A DNA stretch of 64,000 bases from Warburgia ugandensis (taxonomy: Eukaryota > Streptophyta > Magnoliopsida > Canellales > Canellaceae), in assembly GCA_035236585.1 (NCBI GenBank), contig CP141131.1, forward strand, positions 19,505,103 to 19,569,102, written 5' to 3'. A program made the translations under genes and the position numbers. The notes beneath the pieces were generated by a model. It did not search any database and was not told where the DNA came from. It saw nothing but the letters and a program-made list of their open reading frames with translations. Positions 23,701 through 35,350 of the stretch are shown piece after piece (positions within the stretch are counted from its first letter, which is position 1; every line of letters begins with the position of its first letter).

Positions 23701-24467
23701 AGTCACCATACCTACTCCGCATATATCCTTGAATCCTTGTGATGAGTAATGTTTTTGATCCCCTGAGTAATTCCCCATGGGTGCTTGCTCCATACTCCTA
23801 AGTGCAGGCAAGAAAGAAGCTTGCGAACTGGACACTCATATCTTCATCATTCCAAGCTCACAAAGTGATTACCATGGTCCAGATTGGGTTCTGTGTCGTT
23901 CTATCTGGCTCTTCAGTCACACAATGCAGTTGGATTTAGTACTGTATTTCCACTTGGGATTAGCCAACAGAAACCCTGTTTGGTCAGTGTTTTGTATGCC
24001 TGGCTTTCCAGGAAGATGTGGATGTCTAACTCCAGGCCGAACCTTGCTTTTTCCTTTTCTTTTTTCAACCAAGAAAAGAAAAGTTACTTAAGACCAGCAA
24101 ATCCAATAGATTATAGGTTGTTTATTTTTTGGTGAAACAATATTGGTCTTTCTAGTACGACTTGCCTCTTACATTTATTGAAACTCCATTAAAATCCATT
24201 TCACATTGCAAACTCGACTTTGCACAATCAATGACTTCTTGTTCAGAAATTCTTTTCATCATGAACTACACTGTTTAATATTATGCATTCCAAATAGGAA
24301 AGCTTCATTTACTGTGAATGCATTATTGGCAGGATGAGGGAAGATTAAGGGAAGCCCTACTGTTTGCAAATGCATGTGGTGCACTAACTGTGACAGAGAG
24401 AGGAGCCATTCCAGCGTTGCCAACCAGAGATGCGGTGCTTGAAGCCTTGCCCAAAGTTGTTGCATGA
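17767..24467 (+). CDS. FRK6: Plastid-type fructokinase (pfkB family), 7 exons, 396 aa
   Basis: Phosphorylates fructose to fructose 6-phosphate with ATP, feeding hexose into starch synthesis and glycolysis. Exons (GT-AG introns): 17767-17938, 20216-20430, 20995-21207, 21345-21542, 21724-21864, 22207-22323, 24333-24467; total 1191 bp. Exon 1 ends in phase 1; later exon joins fall between codons. Residues 1 to about 70 are Ser/Pro-rich with almost no acidic residues early, as in a chloroplast transit peptide. The kinase begins at [11 protein letters not shown] (77-87). The first pfkB signature, [17 protein letters not shown], is at 106-122. DTTGAGD is at 328-334, with Asp334 the expected catalytic base. 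The C-terminus ([15 protein letters not shown]) is typical. Closest by memory is Arabidopsis At1g66430, called FRK6 or FRK3 in different sources. No defect seen. Confidence 0.95.
17939..20215 (+). other. Fructokinase intron 1 (2.3 kb)
   Basis: Begins GTAATC and ends TTTGTGCAG. It separates the transit-peptide exon from the kinase exons. Several short frames inside (for example 18784-19299) have no recognisable product. No transposable element was recognised. Confidence 0.8.
20911..20953. repeat. Compound (ATA)n/(TTG)n microsatellite in fructokinase intron 2
   Basis: ATA units followed by TTG units, about 40 bases before the exon 3 acceptor. Confidence 0.9.
22324..24332 (+). other. Fructokinase intron 6 (2.0 kb)
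   Basis: Begins GTATCA and ends ATTGGCAG, joining codon-clean ends at residues 352 and 353. It holds a probable hAT-type MITE in its middle. No genes seen. Confidence 0.8.
23254..23487. mobile_element. Probable hAT-type MITE inside fructokinase intron 6
   Basis: The left end GGGTGTGTCTGGTAACCATTCC and the complement of the right end (AAGTGCATGTTTGATAACCATT) agree at most positions of the inner 15 bases. The GTGTTTGGTAACCATT style of terminus is common in plant hAT MITEs. About 234 bp, non-coding. Target duplication not resolved. Confidence 0.45.
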
Positions 24468-25084
24468 GAGATCATTTTCTGTGTATTTCTTGGAACTGAA
24501 GCTGCTCATAATAGTCGTTTCACCCTCCCATTGTAATACCATTCCTTGCTTTTGCTTTCTTTTCTGATTCAGTCGTCGTCAGTAACCAGGCTCTTAGGCC
24601 ACTCAGCACAGTTCTCATCAGGCCACGCCCTTGGCACGGCGACAGGTCACTTTTTGCTTCACCCGATCGCGAATATGATTGTATAAAATAATTGAGCAAA
24701 TATTGGAAATATAGCATTAGCATGGGCCAGAGATGTGTGATGGTCGTGACAAGTTAAAGGCTGATGTTCCCACCTGAGAAAGAAATTAATTGATTCCTGT
24801 ATATGCTGCATTTGCTTATGCTCATGCTTTGTAGCATAATGCAACTTGTGGTGGATCTTGGTTGTTGCACTCAATGAAATTATTTCAGAATCCGGTCTGG
24901 TTGTTATTTTTGCCGTGATCTTGGCAACACTTAGATTGATGTAGAGGCTCTTTGGTAAGGTCATATAGCTATCTTATTCCTTGGTATGCAAGTGTCCAAC
25001 CATGAATTGGATGACATCATATGGCTTCTTTTCATCTCGAGAAAAATACAAGGGTGGGGGAATTTTTCATTTTCTTAATGGTTG
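24468..25084 (+). other. Fructokinase 3' UTR and intergenic spacer
   Basis: The stop at 24465-24467 is followed by pyrimidine-rich DNA and possible polyadenylation signals (GAATATGATTGTATAAAATAA around 24669-24690). No other gene before the LINE on the - strand. Confidence 0.5.
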
Positions 25085-26575
25085 GATTTCATTAAAGTGA
25101 AATACTTACAATAGGTAGGCGGAGATTGTCTACAAGAAGAGAAAACCATTCAAGAGGAAAGCAAGAACATGTGCTGCCACACTGAGTCCATGGGTAAATG
25201 AAAATGCTCCCAATCCTCTGTTGGACAGTCATTATGTGGCCTGTCTTGCCATTGAGTCTGCACGGTCTTTTGCAGTTCTCATTGTGAGTTGAAATGGGGT
25301 CGTTTGTAGTTCCTTTGTGTTGAAGTGAAACTGAAGCTCCCTGAATCCATTCCCTTATCTGTCCGAAGTAGTCCTCGTTCCTCCGAGGCACATCGGTGTT
25401 ATCTTTCATCCATGTGATGTTCAGTAAATCAACTTTAGATTATCACGGGTGATAGCTGCAGATTTTTCAGGGTTTTGATAACATAAAACAGAGCAATTGC
25501 CTCAGCCTCTGCAGAATCTTTATGTCCGATTGGGCCAAAGTATTCAACTATCAATGATCTTGCATTGAGTCCATCCACCCCACTAATTACCAAGTGAGAA
25601 TCCAGCAAAATTAAGCTTGTAGGTTCCAGAATTTGGGTGTTTCCATGATGCTGCAGGTAGCTTCTTCAGCCAACACTTCCCTCCAATTGATCCTTAGTTG
25701 TTGCATGATAAATCCTCGAAACTCCGTTGTGGCAAGTGCCCAGCTACATGCGGACAAAACAATTCTACTCCATAATGTTTCTTTGTGTCACCTTTGTCCC
25801 GTGAAAATTCTAAGATTTCATTCTTTCCACATTGCTAAATTGTAGCAACATAGAACATCCTTCATAAGCAGCTTGTACTCTTTGAAACATTAGCCTCCTT
25901 TACTCTTCTAACTCCCAGTCCACCGCGATCGTATTGGAAGATAGACAGTATACCATCCCATCAAATGAAAATCATTTTTTCCTTTGTTTCCTGCCCACGA
26001 GAAGTCCCTTTGCAACTTCTCAATCTCCTTCAACACATTAATTGGACATTTAAGAAGTGAAAGGAAATAAATTGGCAGGTTTGACATGACTATTTTAAAC
26101 AAGGCAATTCTGGTAGGAAATGAAAGATATTTCCTTTTCCATGTTGCAAGTCTAGGCTGCAGTCTCTGAATCACAACATCCCACACAGGCTTTAATGGTT
26201 TATTCAAGGTGACTAGCATACCCAGATAAGTAGATAGTAATGTCGAAATTGAGCATCCTAGAACCTGTGCACATTGATGTAAGAAATCTTTTTTCAACTT
26301 TAACACCCATCAATGAGAATTTTTGCTTGTTGATTCTTTGCCCAGTCACATCTTCATAACATCTAACAGTGGCCTTCATGTTAAAACATTCTTCTTTATT
26401 TCCTTTGAAGAGCAAGAGTGGGTCATCTGCATATTGCAATGAGACATGTAAGGTCCATTAGCAGAGACTTTGAAACCTTGAATAATACCTTTTTGAACAC
26501 ATTTTGTCATCGTTCTATTCAACACTTCTTGAACACATTTTGCCATCATATAGACTAATACGTCCAAGTTCATTA
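25085..26575 (-). mobile_element. 5'-truncated L1-clade LINE: reverse transcriptase, zinc-knuckle region and RNase H
   Basis: Read on the - strand. The RT portion (26575 to about 25910) shows KGIIQGFKVSANGP, QYADDPLLLFKG (the YADD catalytic motif) and RLQPRLATWKRKYLSFPTRI followed by NLPIYFLSLLKCPI, all typical of plant L1 ORF2. The two longest frames (26439-26200 and 26306-25908) overlap, so there is at least one frameshift. Past 25860 is a weak zf-RVT-like stretch. Near 25630-25250 is an RNase H domain with LNFAGFSLGN, FGPIGHKDSAEAEAIA and a late ADSMARQA. The 5' part (ORF1, endonuclease) is missing. The 3' end is near 25085, just downstream of the fructokinase gene. Dead copy. Confidence 0.85.
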
Positions 26576-28660
26576 AGAAAGTGGCAAAAGAGGTCCTAGG
26601 AGTATCTAAAGGTAAAAGACAACTAGCAAAGGAAACTTGGTGGTGAAGTGAAATAGTGCAAAAAGTCACTAAAGTGAAACAAGTGTATTTTAAAACATGA
26701 CAAAGGATTAAGAATAATAAAAACTTTGAGCAATATAAGAATGCTAAAAAGGTTCCCAAAAGAGTAGTGAGGCAAAAAAGTCATTAAAGAGAAATATGTG
26801 TATTTTAAAGCATAACAAAAGACTAAAAATAACAAAAATTTTGAGCAATATAAGAATACTAAAAAGGTTGCTAAAAGAGTACTGAAGCCAAAAAAATCAT
26901 TAAAGAGAAACAGGTGTATTTTAAAGGTGACAAGGTACTAAAAATAACAAAAACTTTTTGCAATATAAGAATGTCAAAATGGTTGCTAAAAGATTAGTAA
27001 GTGAGGTTAAACTAAAGGCATAATATGATCTTTATAATATATTAGGACTAAGAGAAGGTTGGAAAGATGTGTTTAAACTTGCAAAAGCAAGATAAAAGAA
27101 GAAGGACTTAGACCGCATCAAGTGTATTAAAAGTGATGACAAAAGGATACTAGTCAAAGATGACAAGATAAAACAAAGGTGAAAAAGTTACATTCAAAAA
27201 TTGCTAAATGATAATTAGCCTAAGAATATAGGGATTGAAAGTATCGTAAACCCAAACAACATTAGACATTATAAATATAATTGTGGGGTTAGAATACCTG
27301 AAGTTAAAGATGCCTTAAAAAAAGATGAAATCATGAATGGCCTTAAGTCCAATGGTATACCAATAGAGGTTTGGAAGTCTATCAAGATATTAGAGTAGTG
27401 TGGTCGACAAAATTGTTTAATAAGGTTGTAAATTGAAGAAAATGAGAGATGAATAGAGAAAGAGCTCCAGTGTACCAATTTACAAGAATAAAGGAAATAT
27501 ACAAAGTTGCACTAATTATTAGGGGATCAAACTTATGAGCCGTATCACGAAACTTTGTGAAAGAGTAATTGAGAAGAGGCTATGATATGAGATGAGTATA
27601 TCAAAGAACTAGTTGGTTTCATGCCTTAGAGGTGTACTATGGAAGCTATTTTCCTACTTAGATAATTGGTAGAGATATATAGGGAGATGTGGAAGAATCT
27701 CCATATGGTCTTTATTGACTTAGAAAAAGCTTATGATAGGATCTCCAGAGAATTAATATGGTGGGTGTTGTGTGAGAAGGGTTTCACAGGGGTATATAGA
27801 CATAATTAAAGATATGCATGATGGAGTGATAACAAATAGTATGACCACTAGTGGAGAGACTAGTGAATTTTTTATCAGTATAGGATTACATTAAGTATTA
27901 GCATAAAGCCCTGAGTTAACAAAACATCTACCTGAGAAGATTTTATAGTGCAAGTTATTTACATATAATATAGTTTTGATTGATAATATAATGGAAGGCG
28001 TAAACACAAAGCTAGACTTATGGAGAGATGCATTAAAATCTAAATGATTTAAAATTAGTTGAACTAAGATAGAGTACATGGAATGCAATTTTAGCAAGAA
28101 GAGGAGCAAGAGTGAAGCACCAATAAAAATTGATACTAAGAAGTCTCCCTAAAAGAACACTTCTAACTCCTGAGATCGGTAATTCATGAGAGGAGAGAGA
28201 TTGAGAGGGAGGTTACCCGGATAATCCAAGCGGGTTGAAACAAGTAGAGATGCACCTTTAGAATTTTGTATGATTGGTGAATGCCATTCTATAGGATGGT
28301 TGAGATTGATGAGTGGCAAGATAAGAAATGATAGAATAAACAATGAAAACAAAATTAAAGGAAACTTAGGAGTAGCACCATAGGTAACAAGATGAGGGAG
28401 ATTAGATTTAGATGGTTTGGACATTTCAATGGAGGCAAAAAACGACAGTGGTTAGAATAAGTAAGGCTATCTAGGTCTAAGGTTCTCAAAGAAGAAGGGA
28501 ATGGCCCAAAAGAATGTGGATAGAAGTGGTGAGAAAGGATTTAAAACTTTTAAGACTAAATAAAGTCATGTCACTTAATAGAGGGGAATGAAGCAACAAG
28601 ATTCATGTGACATGACCTCTAATCAGGATAATCTCTTGATGATGTTGACAATATCTATAG
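26576..28660 (+). mobile_element. Decayed RTE-clade LINE, endonuclease missing
   Basis: The reading starts in the linker before RT (KKVAKEVLGVSKGKR) and continues through degenerate RT motifs: PEVKDALKK near 27297-27323, FIDLEKAYDR at about 27709-27738, ELIWWVLCEKGF to 27787, then the RTE C-terminal region (WIEVVRKDLKLLRLNKV near 28520-28570). It ends with the RTE terminus GGGGAATGAAGCAACAAG and TTGATGATGTTGAC. There are numerous stops and shifts in every frame. A 114-bp segment in the linker is present three times. It abuts the oppositely oriented L1 at 26575. Confidence 0.85.
26660..27002 (+). repeat. Three-unit tandem repeat (~114 bp) inside the RTE LINE
   Basis: Units start at about 26660, 26774 and 26889. 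Each contains a TCA(C/T)TAAAG(A/T)GAAA start, GTGTATTTTAAA and GCAATATAAGAAT, then GTTNCNAAAAGA. Unit-to-unit identity is high but not perfect. The homologous stretch in the 53.1-kb LINE occurs once, so the triplication is specific to this copy. Confidence 0.85.
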
Positions 28661-28856
28661 ACTGTGTGGAACAACCTATAGAATCTAAATAATAAATGGG
28701 ATAATATAAGTCTTATCAAAGGAGAGAAAGCTATTAAATATTTCTAATGGCTGGTTGTGGACAGTGGTTGATGGTGATTAGGAGGGTCAAGATTTATGAT
28801 TGATTGACTAGATTATCAAAATTCCTAATTCTATGTTGAGTATATTTCTCACTTGT

Positions 28857-31831
28857 TGTAATATCCTTAATTTTTAAGATAAAAATAGGAAATTATTAAA
28901 TAAATTAAAATAAAAATTTATGGATGAAATTATTTCCTGAAAACATAATAATTAGAAAGTGCTCGTCGATACGAATCCAACGCCACAAAGAACGCGAGAA
29001 ACGGAGCTCAAACGAGGGAGTTATGAGCCGTCAAAGTTGTAAGGGCAAAATGGTCTTTTGACAGAAACGTGTTACACAGGGGTCCAAATTGATAACGGCA
29101 CCCCTGTCTACACACGTCTCTACCAGTCCGGCGAAATCGCCGGAGAGACGTGGGAAGAGACGTGTGGGGAAGAGTTTCTCTTCCCCAAGACTCTAAAACC
29201 CTATATCTATGCTCCTCTAGGAGCCAAAACGCTCCACTTTGAGCGTTTTCCATGAATGCTACGCAAAACCCTAGATCTGTAAAAACTTGAATTTTCCGGC
29301 GAGTGGAGCCCCAGCAACACGAGCAACTCCGGCCAGGTGCAAGGTAAGCCTCAAAACCTATGTTTTTCTGTATTTATTAATTAGGAAATTAATTAGGAAA
29401 ACGTTTAAAAATTTTGGAAAAAAATCAGATTTTTAGGAACTTTGTGCACGCTACTGTTGGAGTGTGATTTCACGGATCAAACCTTGTCCGTTTGAAAATC
29501 GCACCGTCCAACTAGTGCACAAGAGACCCAAGAGCATACCCTTTAAATTTGGGAGTGATCCAACGGTGGAATTGCCCAGAAAACTCAAAAACCAGTACCT
29601 AGAGAGGTTTTTAGGAACTTGGGAAAAATCATTTAAAAACCATGTTTTTTGGGAAAATTAGTGCAAAAGGAGGGCATAAATGGATTCTAGAGAGAATTAT
29701 GAAGAAAATGGTGCAAAAATCACGCAAAACGGAGCTCAGAGCTCAGTCGAGGCGACCTAATCCGGTCGTCTTCTCCGGCGTCGTCAACGGCGTCGGCGCC
29801 TGGCGCTGACGCCAAGACGCACTCAGAGACGCAGCCAGGACGACTTCACATGATGTCGTCGCCGCACGCGTGCGGAGCGTGCGTTGTTTGGCTGTCGCGG
29901 TGGGACCGGGACGCGGCGCGTCCTGGCGACCGTGACGCACGCGCGCGTGCGTCACGGTGCCGAAGACGCGCGGCGCGCGTCCCGTGCGGCGTCTGCGACG
30001 CCGTGCGTCTTCGTGCGCCGGTGTACGTCGGTGTAAACCGGCGGAAAAGGGTGCCGCCGGTTTAAACCACCTTATGGTGGTCCGGCAGGCCCCATTTGAG
30101 GGTAGTTTTCACTAAAACTTGATTTTTGGGAGCTAGAGAGGTCCAAATCACGATCCGAAAGAGGCGTTGTGACCATATTGACGACGCGGACCTAGTTTTA
30201 ACTTAAAAACTTAGAAATGACCACTTTTTATTTAGAAAAATTTTAAAATAGTGATGTGACATGTACATGTGCACTTGAATATACCAATTAAAGGGAGTTA
30301 TTAGCAAGCTAGTGATCTCACACTGAGGTAGGTGACGACAACTAATGTTTTGACTTGATTTTAAACCATGTTTAAACATAGCATCATGTGTGATTGTGTT
30401 TTAAATTGCGATTTTTATTTACCATGGATTTCATGCGACATTGCGTACAGGATGATTATTCCAAATTGAATTCTTTTACTGAATAAACTTATTTAAAATG
30501 CTTTTACAAGCATGATGTTAATTTGTTATGCTTACTTAGAGACTTATTTCTTATTATATATATAGAAAATGCATGGATTTACATGGAAATGAGAATAGAG
30601 GCTTATTAGCTGGTCCTTTGATAGGCTAACCCCAGGATGAGGGGCATGTCTTGGGGATTGCAAGCTATAAGTGCTCTTGAGTTTTAGCATATACATATGA
30701 TTTCCGTGTTTTATATTTGATGACGGGTGCTCTCGCCCGGTGGGCGTCATGCTAGGAGGGATAGGGCCGGCCACCCACCTTCCGAGATTATGATGTGATG
30801 AGGTTGTGATTTGATAGACACCTGCCCATAGATGGCATTTGGTAGGGGTTTGGTAACACGGATAGTCCACACTACCGGTCTGAGCCTTTCCATGGGGACA
30901 GACGTTAAGTCTCCCGTTATGGTGTCGACGGGGAGCGGCGGTGGTTGATACCCATGGAGGGTTGCCACTGCAGCATGATGGCCCATATTCTTGTTATGTG
31001 TGCATGTATGATGAGCATGGTTATAGATGGTATGCCTGGGTGTGACGACACTCAGAGGTTGACTATGTGTACTCCTGATCAGGGATGTTAGTGCGATGTG
31101 GTGGGACCCATTACCTTAGGGTGCCCTTATTCTTGTTGTATGCTCCATGTTATTGATTCATGTCATGTTTTAACTCCGTGAATTTCATGTTTTAGCATAT
31201 GGAATAAATTGGCATTATTGAACATGGCATTATGATATCACTATCTTCATAAATGTTAGATTTTTCATCAGTATTGTTCATTATTTCTTGCATTTATTAC
31301 ATTAATTGTCTATGTACCTACACAAGCGATAGCTTCTTTGAGGCATTGCTTTGTTTTGCAATGCCTTAGATCTCGAGCGCGATAACAGGAAAGGCAAGGC
31401 TGTTGAGAAGCCGTGAGAGCTGCTGAAGACCATTTTTCTATAGTATTAGACAGTGATGTGAGTCATTAAACAGGATTATCATTTGGATTTTTATTATGGA
31501 CTGTATATTTTATATTGGGATGTGATTTAGATCTTTGGACATATGTTGGACATTTATATGGGATGTTATGATGGATAGACCCTGGGCCATATTATTATTG
31601 TCTTTTGGATGTTTATTTGATTTAAAATAAAGGCGCCTATTTATTTGACGTTGATTTATACGCGGATCATTTATTTGTGTTTAAATTACATGTACGCCAT
31701 TTTGAGAAAGGAAAAATTAACACCCGGAGTTTTAAGATAGGTTTAGTAAAATGTTAAATAAATCTTTTCTCATGGGATCCCAAATGCTCTTAAAAAAAAA
31801 AAAAATTGTCTTAAAAATCCAGGGTGTTACA
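28857..31831 (+). mobile_element. Solo LTR of a Ty3/Gypsy (Tekay/Del-like) element, ~2975 bp
   Basis: Starts TGTAATATCC and ends GGGTGTTACA, a matched TG...CA terminal pair. It is flanked by an exact 5-bp duplication, CTTGT (28852-28856 and 31832-31836). There is no primer-binding site or coding domain on either side, so it is a solo LTR left by recombination. The large size and layout resemble Tekay/Del chromovirus LTRs; the family assignment is inferred. A very CpG-rich block lies at about 29740-30070. The exact TSD and dense CpG suggest a fairly recent insertion. Confidence 0.85.
29929..29958. repeat. Perfect 30-bp palindrome in the solo LTR
   Basis: Two 15-bp arms, the left being ACCGTGACGCACGCG, are exact complements with no spacer, centred on a GCGCGC core. 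It sits in the CpG-rich block. A second hairpin with a 10-bp stem (AAACCGGCGG) lies at about 30035-30063. Confidence 0.9.
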
Positions 31832-31836
31832 CTTGT

Positions 31837-32295
31837 ACAAGTGAGACATCTTAGGTGTTACTTGTACAATGATACATCTTATCCACTAGTCCTTGATCTT
31901 GATCAGGTGTTATCCAAGGGAGACATCTGCTCCACATGGATCTCAGATTATCTCAATTCTGTGTCTTGTTGTTGATATAATAGATTTCATGCATGCATAT
32001 ATCCTGTGTGAAGCTTAATACAACGATTTACTCTTTGTTGTGATTAGATTACTCAACATAGTTACTTAGCACAATAGGCAAGAATTTAGTTGTCATTTGT
32101 CAATATGCCAAGACCTCATTTGCACTGATATGATTTGTTTAATTATTTGTCATCACGTATAGTGAAAGCCATAGACAATTTTAGACAGGCAATTTTCTCC
32201 TTTTGAACATGGCTGATTTGGACTAAGTTTAGAACATTAGTTTGTTTAGGTGGGAACGTAATCATGGATTTCTTTTGTGTTGATTCTTCCTAGTT

Positions 32296-32383
<88 letters not shown>

Positions 32384-32965
32384 GTTTCTCTTTCTTTTCT
32401 CCCAAAATTGATACATCATATTTTCATCAATTTTATGCAAGCAATTTCCTGTGGTATATGGTTTGTTTGAGATAGTTGTATAAGGAATTAGGAGACCTCA
32501 TCAATTGGAGGTAAGACATGCCATGAAAGTTGTCTTAAATTAAGTAATGGTGGTTATTTATTCTATTTTGATCAACATTGATAGAAACTAACACATCAAT
32601 TCTTTTTATTGATTCATATGATTTAGCTTCAATCAATTCTAGATTCAGTCTTGAATAGTAGATTTATCAAGGCTGTTGAACCCTATTCGTTACATAACTA
32701 AAGTATGGAACATGTGTAGAGAGAAAGTACCTTTGAAGTTACCAAACTAGATAGGGAGACCAATTGCAAAGTTCCATAATTAAGATCTAACTAAGAAGAT
32801 TTTAGCTCATAGATCATCGTTCATTTATACTCAACCTAACTAAACTTATTATCCACATATGTCTAAAGAGATAGATTTTATTTTACTTTTTCATACTTTG
32901 TTTTACTTGGAGGTCAGCTTGCCTTGTATATTAATTTTATTTAATTGATTCTATTTCCATTAGTT
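31837..32965. other. Non-coding stretch with (CT)n microsatellite
   Basis: No gene. The (CT)n tract at 32300-32381 is bracketed by the same word, CTAGTTTCTC, on both sides. The remainder is AT-rich and not recognised. Confidence 0.45.
32300..32381. repeat. (CT)n microsatellite
   Basis: About 40 CT units, flanked on both sides by CTAGTTTCTC. Confidence 0.98.
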
Positions 32966-35350
32966 ATGGATAAATCTGTTAAAAGAAAGCCAAGATCTCC
33001 TCATCTTGTTGCTCCTGCTCTTCCTCCTCAAGAAGATGATAATCAAGATCAAGAAAAAGAAGTCCAACATATACTTGTCCAATGATTAACTCAACAAACT
33101 TCATTTAGATCTCACACTTTGACCTCCAATTTTAGAGTGTGATCCTAATATTGAAATGAATTTTGAAGATCATATTTGCTTAGGGTCCTATGTAGCCCTA
33201 TGGTTACAAATTTCCAAGAAAGAAAATAGGACAAGTATATAGGTGGTTTATCTAGCTTAGTTTAAGGAATTTGATACATGATAGGAATACAATGTTAAAG
33301 AGGATGTTGCATTTTCCCCATATTTTTATCTTTTAAAATTACATACTAGAGATCTACTAGGTGGCAATCCTTTTGTTATTGAAAGATACTCAGATTGGAA
33401 ATAAAAAATGAGAGATTTCAAGGACATATTGGATGGCCCGATAGTGCTCATAATCAAGCATGGCATAAATGTAAGAATTTAATGATCCAAATCAGCATAT
33501 CCAAATGATTTTTCATAAGCAGTCAGAATAATTGCAAAAAGAAATTTGAATTGTACTAAATACATTTATTGATTGTATCAAGTTTCTTTTACTACAATGG
33601 TCAACATTTTATGGTCATGACTAATCTAATAGTTCAAGTAACCAAGGTATTATTTGAAACTTTTGCAATTTCTTGCTGATCACAATAAATACATTAATAA
33701 TGTTATATTAGATAATGCTCTTAAAAATCTAAAGTTGATTGCACCTGATATTCAAAGAGACACTATGAATGCCTGTCCAATTGAACTACACATTCCATCA
33801 TTAAAGAGCTTAGTGATGAATTATTTCTTTTCTGATAAATAAATCTCATGATATATCCATTAAAGAGCATAAGTATGTTGTTTTGCAATTTGTAAATGCT
33901 TAAGATTGTGTGATTGAATGTTTTCTTAGCATTGCATATGTTTTGCAAGCTAATGCTGTATCTCTTAAAGAAAAAATTGAATCACTATTTGCCAAACATG
34001 GATTAAGCTTTGCTAGATTGAAGACAGGGTTATGATCAGGCTACTAATACGCAAGGTGAATTCAATGGGCTGAAAATGCTCAATATGCAGGAAAATGAAG
34101 TTGCATTCTATGTTCAGCACACACCTTTAGTTGGCATGAATAGTTGTAGAATATAACATTGAAATTTCTCACTCTTCAACTTGGTTAGGAAGATTGTTAT
34201 TGTTGTAAGAGACTCATATTGGCACGATATTCTTCGAGAGAAATAAGCCTGCTAAAATGTTAGAAGCACTTACAAGAGATGATCTTGGAAGTGGCAGCAC
34301 TTACATTAAGAAATTAGTCTTAAATAGTCTAGTGATATTCTTTTGAGCTCACACTACCGTACAATGTGTATCTTGATTGTGATGTTCTTATCTATTATTG
34401 ATATGTTGGAGATTGTTATGGAAGATGGTACAAATTCAGAACATAGGGTAGAAACATGTGTCTTAATGGCTTTTATGCACTCTTTTGAATTTGAACTCAT
34501 TTTGCATCTCACGAAAACTATATATAGGATAGCATATGAATTGCCATAGGGACGGAATAAAAAAGATTAAGATATGTGAATGATATAGTTCTTGTCAGGA
34601 TACCAAAGGAGCATTACAAATGCGAAGAGAAATGGTTGGGATTCTCACCTTACTAAAGTTTCTTTATTTTGTTCTCAACATAATATTAACATACCTAACA
34701 TGAAATTTATGCTTATAGCAAGACAATAACTAGGCCAATCTTATCCACTAAGATCAATAGTCGAGTTAACTAGATGTGATGCAAAAAGTCATTTCTAATC
34801 CAGATCAATGCTTATTATTCTTAGTTTTCATTTGGAAATAGCTAGTACATTTCTCTTATAGAAAAAAAGATTAAAACACAATTTAAAAGAGTGGGAGAAA
34901 CATATAACAAGATTGTTTTAGTGGAAAGTTAGGACAAAATAAGCCCAAAGCCCCCTTAAATTGTGTATATAAAAAAAATGACTTGGGGCAACTTACTTTT
35001 GCACTACCTATCAAAATATGCTATATTATAGAATGTTTTAACCTTTCTCATCCTTCCCCTCAACACATTGCATTTGTTACTTCAATGTTCTTCTCCAACA
35101 AGATCATTGTTTTTTACTATCTTTTTGGAATAGGTATTATCTGATCCCCTTTCTCTCTCCCTCTCTCCAATAGTTCAGTTCATGATAGAATTTGGGTCTT
35201 TGTTAGATCTTGATCCTAGGCCAAGTTTGAGAAGTATATATTGTATTTGCAGAGAGAAGAAGGCTAGCCTTTCCTATTGGAAAACAATGGAAAGTAGCCT
35301 ATCTCTTTGTTTGATGAACAATGCTTATAGGATGTTAGATGAAAATGGAT
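32966..35350 (+). pseudogene. Degenerate hAT-type transposase (DUF4371 / ZMYM1-like)
   Basis: Plain DNA-transposon relic. The N-terminus reads MDKSVKRKPRSPHLVAP. It is followed by broken but ordered pieces of the plant TTF-type/ZMYM1-like hAT transposase: YLLKLHTRDLLGGNPFVIERYSDWK near 33330-33400; a DUF4371 segment LLQFLADHNKYINNVILDNALKNLKL at 33657-33734; LFAKHGLSFARL near 33990-34020; TQGEFNGLKMLNMQENEVAFYV near 34050-34115; and SIIDMLEIVMEDGTNSEHRVET at 34394-34459. Many stops and shifts separate the pieces, so it cannot be active. The C-terminal dimerisation region is barely detectable. Terminal inverted repeats were not found, so the ends are approximate. Confidence 0.8.

Noticed and set aside
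26660-27002. Spaced repeats considered as a CRISPR-like array
   Set aside because: Units are contiguous 114-bp LINE-derived tandem copies without spacers, in a plant genome.
29743-30065. Arg/Ala-rich frames on both strands in the GC-rich block
   Set aside because: They arise from CpG-rich composition of the solo LTR and have no family similarity.
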